Position numbers and translations under genes: made by a program
Assembly: GCF_028747985.1 (NCBI RefSeq)
Contig: NZ_CP118108.1
Coordinates: 687,501 to 751,500, forward strand
Source: Paenibacillus urinalis
Lineage (GTDB): Bacteria > Bacillota > Bacilli > Paenibacillales > Paenibacillaceae
Direction of reading: 5' to 3'
DNA length: 64,000 nt
In this document: piece after piece, positions 58,832-64,000 of the stretch
How the letters are laid out: each line of letters starts with the position of its first letter
How positions within the stretch are numbered: the stretch's first letter is position 1
Notes under the pieces: generated by a model
Told to the model about the DNA's origin: nothing
Database searches by the model: none
The model's input: only the letters and a program-made list of their open reading frames with translations

Positions 58832-58872
58832 ATAAATCTTGCTCCATTCAAGAGCTGCCTTAACCTAAATAG

Positions 58873-58915
58873 AAGCACCCCCGCGCTGAAGATCCAGCTG
58901 CGAAGGGTGCTTTAT
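58873..58915. terminator. terminator between corA and the YqfQ-like gene
   Basis: AAGCACCC / GGGTGCTT 8-bp stem with a 24-nt loop, between convergent genes. Confidence 0.6.
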
Positions 58916-58942
58916 GAGGTGTTCTGCATCAGCCGGCTTGGA

Positions 58943-59557
58943 TTATCTCCTTCTCTTTTTGGAGGATGAGGGAGAGTAGGGCTTGGAGGACGAGGTTTTG
59001 CGGCGTTTTTTGCCCGTGGAAGTCGTCTTCCTGCGTTTACGCTTCTTCCTCGGACGGTAGTAAGTATCGTCGTATGTGGGTGATGTGGACTCTGCTGCTT
59101 TATTTGCTGCAGCTGCAGCTCCAAAGGGAAGTAGTCCTGCAAACAGCTTCATCATCGGGGCCATCTGCTGGACTCCGTTGACAACCTGCTGGACCTTCCC
59201 CATCCCATTAACGATCCCGTCAATACCGCCAATTCGGTCAAACAGACCTTTCAGATTGCTCAGGTTATTGCCAATACCGCCTAAATTGCCAAGCAGACCT
59301 CCAGTGGCGGCTGCTGCCTCGGTTTCGGCTGCCTGCTGTGTCACCTGATTCGCAGGATATACAGGAGCCTGCTGCTGAGGCACCGCATAAGGTGCTTGCG
59401 GCTGAGTGGGTACTAATGCATAGGGTTGTGCAGTGGGAGCCGGCGCAGGCGCAGACGGCTGGTTATAGTGTGGAATCCCAGGATAGGGTGAATACTGATT
59501 AGGGTCCGTGAATGCCCGAGCTTGCCGGCTGCGTCTTCTGTAATGTTGTTGAGACAT
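58943..59557 (-). CDS. Pro/Gln-rich protein with strongly basic tail (YqfQ/VrrA-like)
   Basis: 204 residues. N-terminus rich in Pro, Gln, Ala (YSPYPGIPHYNQPSAPAPAP), central Gly/Asn/Ile/Leu-rich region (GGLLGNLGGIGNNLSNLKGL, residues ~85-150) and a tail of Lys/Arg/Ser (RPRKKRKRRKTTSTGKKRRK). The layout resembles Bacillus YqfQ/VrrA-type proteins associated with spores or the cell surface; similarity is compositional. ATG 59557 is ~13 nt after AAAGGA. The longer frame upstream lacks family-like sequence. Confidence 0.65.
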   Translation of the reverse strand: MSQQHYRRRSRQARAFTDPNQYSPYPGIPHYNQPSAPAPAPTAQPYALVPTQPQAPYAVPQQQAPVYPANQVTQQAAETEAAAATGGLLGNLGGIGNNLSNLKGLFDRIGGIDGIVNGMGKVQQVVNGVQQMAPMMKLFAGLLPFGAAAAANKAAESTSPTYDDTYYRPRKKRKRRKTTSTGKKRRKTSSSKPYSPSSSKKRRR

Positions 59558-60108
59558 CGGTAGATCACATTCCTTTGCGCATGGTTTAGTATAGTGTATG
59601 TTGATGAGGTGCTCTGCGTTTAAGAAAATGCGAGATTTTCCGGGATATTGGCGGATTTGGGCTCCGGCCCAAGCGGTTGTACCACTTAAGGAACAGTGAG
59701 GGAATGCATACAGCATGAGCTCTTAGCATATGTACAAGCGAATACATGTGAATCCCGATGGTGTATGCAGGCCTCTTCGATAAAAAAGTACGGATATTTA
59801 CCGATAAATAGAATAGAGTCAACAGGATTCCATCCACAGGGGAACGAATTAACATGAAGTCTGGGTATAGATAAGTCCATGATTCTAATAAGTCAGTAGC
59901 AAAAGGTATCACATTTCATTGCAAACCTGTGCGTTATGGTATAATGTAGTTTGGCGTACGGTGTGCTAAGATCTTACCCGGCTGTGTATAACGATGAAGG
60001 CCCGTAAACGATTTTATTCTGCATCGCGTGAAAACGGTAATGCTTGAAATACCAATAACGTGTAGTTACAATGAAATAGGATTCATAGTAACCTTAGGGG
60101 ATGATGAC
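59558..60108. other. intergenic region upstream of yerC
   Basis: 551 bp. It includes an extended -10 promoter (TGGTATAAT, 59937-59945, with TTGCAA at 59919-59924). 59558-59900 shows no gene: the frames there lack ribosome sites. Confidence 0.55.
59919..59945 (+). promoter_or_regulatory. promoter of yerC
   Basis: TTGCAA (59919-59924), 15-bp spacer, extended -10 TGGTATAAT (59937-59945). Confidence 0.55.
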
Positions 60109-60399
60109 ATGCAGCTGAAGAAGCTAAATGATAAAAGTATAGATCAATTATTCGAAGCCATTTTGACACTTAAGGACATTGAGGAGTGCTATGTATTCTT
60201 TGACGACCTGTGCACGGTGAACGAGATTCAATCCTTGTCTCAGCGTCTGGAAGTGGCCCGTATGCTGGGTAAAGGCAATACCTACAATCAGATTGAGTCG
60301 GAGACGGGTGCAAGTACGGCAACGATCTCTCGTGTTAAGCGCTGCTTAAATTACGGAAATGACGGCTACAAGATGGCGCTGGAGCGCCTGGGACGTTAA
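60109..60399 (+). CDS. yerC: TrpR/YerC-YecD family DNA-binding protein
   Basis: 96 residues. CYVFFDDLCTVNEIQSLSQR, LEVARMLGKGNTYNQIESET and GASTATISRVKRCLNYGNDG are the near-invariant YerC segments, with a TrpR-like helix-turn-helix. Function not defined. ATG 60109 is 8 nt after GGGG; the frame from 60028 adds a Cys/Ile-rich leader lacking a ribosome site. The next gene starts at the adjacent base after the stop, so the two are cotranscribed. Confidence 0.93.
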   Translation: MQLKKLNDKSIDQLFEAILTLKDIEECYVFFDDLCTVNEIQSLSQRLEVARMLGKGNTYNQIESETGASTATISRVKRCLNYGNDGYKMALERLGR

Positions 60400-61176
60400 A
60401 TGATGAAGAAGCCGGGAGTTCTGATTATCAGCCATGGATCTAAGGATTCCGGCTGGACTGAGCTTGTGGATCATGCCGTCATGCAGCTGTCGCTGCCTGA
60501 CGGAGTACCTGTATACGCTTCTTTTCTCGAAAATGTAGAGGGAAGGCTTATTCAGGATGGAATTGATGAACTCGAGCAGAATGGAGTCACCGATATACTG
60601 GCTGTTCCCTTGTTTATCTCTGCGGGAAGTACACATGTAGATGAGATTGAATATGCCCTTGGAGCCAAGCCTGTTCCTGAGAAGGAGACGGATCTTGAGC
60701 TTTTTCGGGTGAAGTCGCGTATCCATTATGGACATCCGCTGCATGATGATCCGCTGCTTGCCACGATGATCTGGGACAAGCTGAAGCCCTATTCGCAGGA
60801 GCCTTCTAAGGAAGTCATTCTGCTGATTGGACATGGCAGCCGTCACGACGGATTTCGGCAGCGATGGGAGCAGGGCTTCTCTACGCTCGCTTCTCTGGTG
60901 AAGGAGATCAGTGGAGTATCCGAAGCGGATTACGCGCTGTTGAATCCAGATCATATCAAGGATAAGGCAGCTGGCTACATCGAACAAGGGTACCGGGTTC
61001 TGGCGATGCCGCTATTTTTGAGTGCAGGGTATTTTACGAATGTAGAGATACCGAAGCGGCTGGATGGAATTGATGTGGAGTACAGCGGAGATCGTACGCT
61101 CTTACCGCATCCTTTGCTGCATCAGTGGATTGAGGAGCAAGTGGACGATATGCTGAGAGCCTTGGCGGACGCATAG
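60400..61176 (+). CDS. CbiX/SirB-type sirohydrochlorin chelatase
   Basis: 258 residues with two CbiX modules. Each begins with a hydrophobic strand and a catalytic-type His: VLIISHGSKDSGW (~7) and ILLIGHGSRHDGF (~144). VPLFISAGSTHVDEI and MPLFLSAGYFTNVEI are the matching second motifs with metal-binding His only in the first. It inserts Fe2+ or Co2+ into sirohydrochlorin-like tetrapyrroles; which metal cannot be told. Start abuts yerC stop. Confidence 0.88.
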   Translation: MMKKPGVLIISHGSKDSGWTELVDHAVMQLSLPDGVPVYASFLENVEGRLIQDGIDELEQNGVTDILAVPLFISAGSTHVDEIEYALGAKPVPEKETDLELFRVKSRIHYGHPLHDDPLLATMIWDKLKPYSQEPSKEVILLIGHGSRHDGFRQRWEQGFSTLASLVKEISGVSEADYALLNPDHIKDKAAGYIEQGYRVLAMPLFLSAGYFTNVEIPKRLDGIDVEYSGDRTLLPHPLLHQWIEEQVDDMLRALADA

Positions 61177-61588
61177 CAGGACATAATTCTATCGTGATTG
61201 TTATTTATATTCGGTTATTATTGGAAATGCATATGGAATACAATAGAATAAGGAATAGAGGCCTGGCCGTTTGTCCTAAAAACAGTGGTATGATGCGAAC
61301 TGAAATAAAGACGACGGCCGGTTTTTTGTTGTATAATAAACTATTGGATGTAAGAAACAGGTTGAGTTAGACATTAAGCGGCCGTGTTTTTGGGAATAGT
61401 AAGAAGATGAATTCATTTCATAATCGCTGTCGCTATGATACTATTTCTATCGTTTGCTCGGATTCATTTTATAACGCGGTATTCAGGGTATTACGAACTG
61501 GAGTGAAATTATAAGATAAGTGCCCAAGGCTGGTTGTATGGGATCATTGGGATATTTGCTAAAAGTGGGTGGCGTAAGGATCATGACT
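61177..61588 (+). other. intergenic region with terminator and dgkB promoter area
   Basis: 412 bp. Terminator at 61263-61327; TATAAT at 61332-61337 directly after it could be the dgkB -10 but a -35 is not evident. The rest (61340-61560) shows no gene. Confidence 0.55.
61263..61327 (+). terminator. terminator after the chelatase gene
   Basis: CTGGCCGTTTGTC / GACGACGGCCGG (with bulge) followed by TTTTTT. Confidence 0.75.
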
Positions 61589-62470
61589 ATGAAAAAGGCG
61601 AGATTAATCTATAATCCGACGTCAGGTCGGGAAGAGGCGAAGCGAAGACTCGCGTCAATATTGCAGCGTTTGGATGAGGGCGGAATTGAAGCATCCTGTC
61701 ACGCAACGACGGGCGAAGGGGATGCGACTAGGGAAGCATCGGAAGCGATTGATCGCGGATACGATATGATCATTGCTGCAGGTGGAGACGGAACGCTGTA
61801 TGAAGTCATTAATGGGATGGCAGGTAAAGAAAATCGGCCGCCGCTGGGCATTTTTCCGCTGGGGACGACCAATGATTTTGCAAGAGCGCTCGGAATCCCA
61901 AGGCATTGGGAGGATTACTGCGATATGGTGATCCGCCAGGAGACACGTCCTGTCGATCTGGGTCTTGTGAATAATCGTTATTTTATCAACATTGCCGGTG
62001 GTGGAACGCTGACAGAGCTGACCTATGAAGTACCAAGCCGTCTGAAGACCATGATTGGTCAGCTAGCTTATTACATGAAGGGCATGGAGAAGATGATTAA
62101 TCTTACCCCGCAGGAGCTCTACATCAAGGCCAGGGGGCAGGAGGACATTCATGATGAATTCATGCTGTTCCTGATCGCCAATACGAACTCGGTCGGTGGA
62201 TTCGAGAAGCTGGCACCGGGTGCGACGATTGATGACGGATTATTCGATGTCATTGCACTGAAGAAATGTAATCTGGCGGAGATGATTCGCCTTGTAACGA
62301 TGGCGCTCCGCGGAGAGCATCTGGGTGACAAGAAGGTCATTCACTTCCAAACAGACTATATGGAGGTTACCTCACCGGGTGAAGTGCTGCTTAATCTGGA
62401 CGGAGAGCTGGGCGGGTCCCTTCCGGCAAGCTTCAGAAATATGCCCCATCATATCCAAATCTACAGATAG
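61589..62470 (+). CDS. dgkB: diacylglycerol kinase
   Basis: 293 residues. Phosphorylates diacylglycerol released by lipoteichoic acid synthesis, returning it to phospholipid. NPTSGREEAKRRL, AAGGDGTLYEVINGM and PLGTTNDFARALGIP are the DAGK catalytic motifs; NLDGELGG near the end is typical of DgkB. ATG 61589 is 8 nt after AAGGA and gives MKKARLIYNPTSG, matching B. subtilis DgkB; earlier in-frame starts lack a site. Confidence 0.94.
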   Translation: MKKARLIYNPTSGREEAKRRLASILQRLDEGGIEASCHATTGEGDATREASEAIDRGYDMIIAAGGDGTLYEVINGMAGKENRPPLGIFPLGTTNDFARALGIPRHWEDYCDMVIRQETRPVDLGLVNNRYFINIAGGGTLTELTYEVPSRLKTMIGQLAYYMKGMEKMINLTPQELYIKARGQEDIHDEFMLFLIANTNSVGGFEKLAPGATIDDGLFDVIALKKCNLAEMIRLVTMALRGEHLGDKKVIHFQTDYMEVTSPGEVLLNLDGELGGSLPASFRNMPHHIQIYR

Positions 62471-62599
62471 ACTGAGGCAGGTACTTCGAGTAATGTGAAA
62501 TCTGATTCAGTATACAGCTGAATTGTTAATGGAGTAATAACTGGAATTCAATTACATTTTAAATCGAGAAAATCAACAAATGAGAGGAATTACACAAAG

Positions 62600-64000
62600 A
62601 TGAACAACAACCGCAGCGGTCGTGGAAAAAACCGCCGGAGTAGTGAAGTAAAGGCTGGAGCAGAGAGTGCAGGAGCAGGTAAGGCTAATGGAGGACGTCT
62701 TCAAGGGAAGGATCGTCGTGCCGGGAAGACAGGTAACAAGCAGACTGGAGTAAGGTCAAGAACAGGGATGCGGCCACAAGGCGAGGCATCTTTTTCTGCT
62801 GTGCACGGACTGCCCGTTGCGAAGAACGACGAGACGGTCATTGATATCATCGGGATGAATCATGACGGTGAGGGTGTCGGCCGTGCGGATGGCTATACAT
62901 TGTTTGTTGCAGGTGCACTCCCGGGCGAGAAGGTCCGTGTGAAGGTACTGAAGACGAAGAAGCAGTATGGCTATGCGAAGCTGCTGGAGATTATTACAGA
63001 GAGTAAGGACCGCGTCGCTGCGCCATGCCCGATCTATGATCAATGCGGCGGCTGTCAACTGCAGCATATGAGCTACGAAGGACAGCTGGCATGGAAGCGC
63101 CAGATCGTCGTGGATAACTTGACGCGGATCGGCAAGCTGAATGTGATCGATGGACAACCCGATTATCCACAAGTGGATAACTCCGCTACAGATATGGAAG
63201 ATACTCACAGTGCTGGGGACAAGCCTGTGTATGAAGGTATTCGAGTGCTTGAGACATTAGGGATGCAGGAGCCATGGCGTTACCGGAACAAGGCACAGGT
63301 GCCGATGGGTGAGATCGACGGCGGTCTGATCGGCGGCTTCTATGCCAAGGGCAGTCACCGCATCGTGGACATGGAGCGCTGCATGATTCAGCATGAGCAC
63401 AATGACGAGGTCGTGGAGCAGGTTAAGCAGATCGGCCGTAGTGTCGGAATTCGAGCATATAATGAAGAAACAGGCAAAGGACTGCTTCGTCATGTGGTCG
63501 TGAAGAAGGCGTTCCGCACCGGCGAGATCATGCTTGTGCTCGTCACGAATGGAGACAGCATTCCACATGTAGAAGCATGGATACATGGCATTCGGGAGCA
63601 GATCCCACAGGTGACCAGCATCTGTCAGAACGTGAATACGAAAAAAACCAACGTTATCTTCGGAGACGTTACCCGAGTGTTATGGGGCAGTGAGGTCATT
63701 TATGATTATATCGGAGACATCAAGTTTGCCATCTCTGCGCGTTCCTTCTATCAAGTCAATCCGGTACAGACTGAGGTGCTGTATGGCAAGACGGTAGAGT
63801 ATGCCGGGTTGACGGGGAAAGAGACCGTCATTGACGCTTACTGCGGAATCGGGACGATCTCATTGTTCCTCGCTCAGCACGCCGAGCATGTCTACGGCGT
63901 AGAGATCGTGAAGGAAGCGATTGAGGATGCGAAGAAGAATGCGGATCTGAACGAGATCACGAACGCCACCTTCGAGACCGGCCCATCCGAGGATGTCATT
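62600..64000 (+). CDS. rlmCD: 23S rRNA (uracil-C5) methyltransferase RlmCD/RlmD-type, partial
   Basis: Runs off the window (first ~467 codons seen). A very basic 55-residue N-terminal tail (RSGRGKNRRSSEVKAG...) precedes a TRAM domain (~72-130). The [4Fe-4S] motif CPIYDQCGGCQLQH follows, then a SAM-binding core with DAYCGIGTISLFLAQ. The family methylates U747/U1939 of 23S rRNA. ATG 62600 has GAGAGGA 12 nt upstream. Catalytic Cys and C-terminus lie outside. Confidence 0.93.
   Translation, partial: MNNNRSGRGKNRRSSEVKAGAESAGAGKANGGRLQGKDRRAGKTGNKQTGVRSRTGMRPQGEASFSAVHGLPVAKNDETVIDIIGMNHDGEGVGRADGYTLFVAGALPGEKVRVKVLKTKKQYGYAKLLEIITESKDRVAAPCPIYDQCGGCQLQHMSYEGQLAWKRQIVVDNLTRIGKLNVIDGQPDYPQVDNSATDMEDTHSAGDKPVYEGIRVLETLGMQEPWRYRNKAQVPMGEIDGGLIGGFYAKGSHRIVDMERCMIQHEHNDEVVEQVKQIGRSVGIRAYNEETGKGLLRHVVVKKAFRTGEIMLVLVTNGDSIPHVEAWIHGIREQIPQVTSICQNVNTKKTNVIFGDVTRVLWGSEVIYDYIGDIKFAISARSFYQVNPVQTEVLYGKTVEYAGLTGKETVIDAYCGIGTISLFLAQHAEHVYGVEIVKEAIEDAKKNADLNEITNATFETGPSEDVI
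63163..63180. other. palindromic double DnaA-like box inside rlmCD
   Basis: TTATCCAC-AA-GTGGATAA, a near-perfect palindrome containing an exact TTATCCACA on one strand, in a coding region where such an arrangement is not needed. Confidence 0.45.

Noticed and set aside
59586..59912. Minus-strand frames upstream of yerC
   Set aside because: No ribosome sites, biased Cys/His composition, and overlapping alternatives in other frames.

Overview
This window is chromosomal DNA from a low-to-mid GC Gram-positive bacterium, most likely Paenibacillus or a close relative. The evidence is Bacillales-type regulation (PurR boxes, a purine riboswitch, LicT-type antiterminators, FapR-, MhqR- and CcpA-like operators), strong AGGAGG ribosome sites with GTG/TTG starts, an SLH-domain exoenzyme, a copper-amine-oxidase-N surface protein and a purEKBCSQLFMNHD operon of Bacillus order. 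No search could be run, so the genus is inferred.

Layout. 1-2120: 3' part of a 23S rRNA gene, spacer, 5S rRNA and terminator. 2150-9860: fabH behind a FapR-like operator, a K+ channel, a secreted SLH amidase, topB and small proteins. 9950-10390: a universal stress protein. 10480-25460: a complete de novo purine operon with two PurBoxes, a sigma-A promoter, a guanine-type riboswitch and twelve genes. It is interrupted between purF and purM by about 0.7 kb of tandem structured repeats. 25500-27300: mhqE/mhqD-like quinone-resistance pair behind an MhqR-like palindrome. 27490-30570: a tightly coupled three-gene cassette encoding a class 3 lipase and two paralogous helical proteins with glycine-rich hydrophobic segments; it resembles no operon I can name. 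30650-31930: Nudix hydrolase, a frameshifted small gene and an unknown gene. 32030-38640: beta-glucoside regulon (two GH1 enzymes, LicT, BglP) in which three separate terminators each carry a LicT-type antiterminator. 38860-45530: DUF4176 protein, copper-storage-like protein, PL10 pectate lyase, OYE reductase, Lrp regulator, Ohr, deaminase and threonine dehydratase. 45550-55640: secreted and membrane proteins, hydrolases and a DUF3048 lipoprotein. 55830-58915: a Pho-box-like site, PhoU-like DUF47 protein plus Pit transporter, and CorA. 58940-64000: a basic YqfQ-like protein, yerC, a CbiX-type chelatase, dgkB and the start of rlmCD, which runs off the end.

The most unusual signals are two. The first is the purF-purM array, where hairpins with GAA or GCA loops recur with compensatory stem changes, and a 161/162-bp period that breaks every reading frame argues for selected nucleic-acid structure rather than protein. 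The second is the lipase/paired-helical-protein operon, preceded by three 11-bp-phased direct repeats; it could be an undescribed membrane-active or toxin-like system.

Coordinates were read by eye. Starts were moved from the longest ORF to the start codon best supported by a ribosome binding site or by remembered family N-termini.
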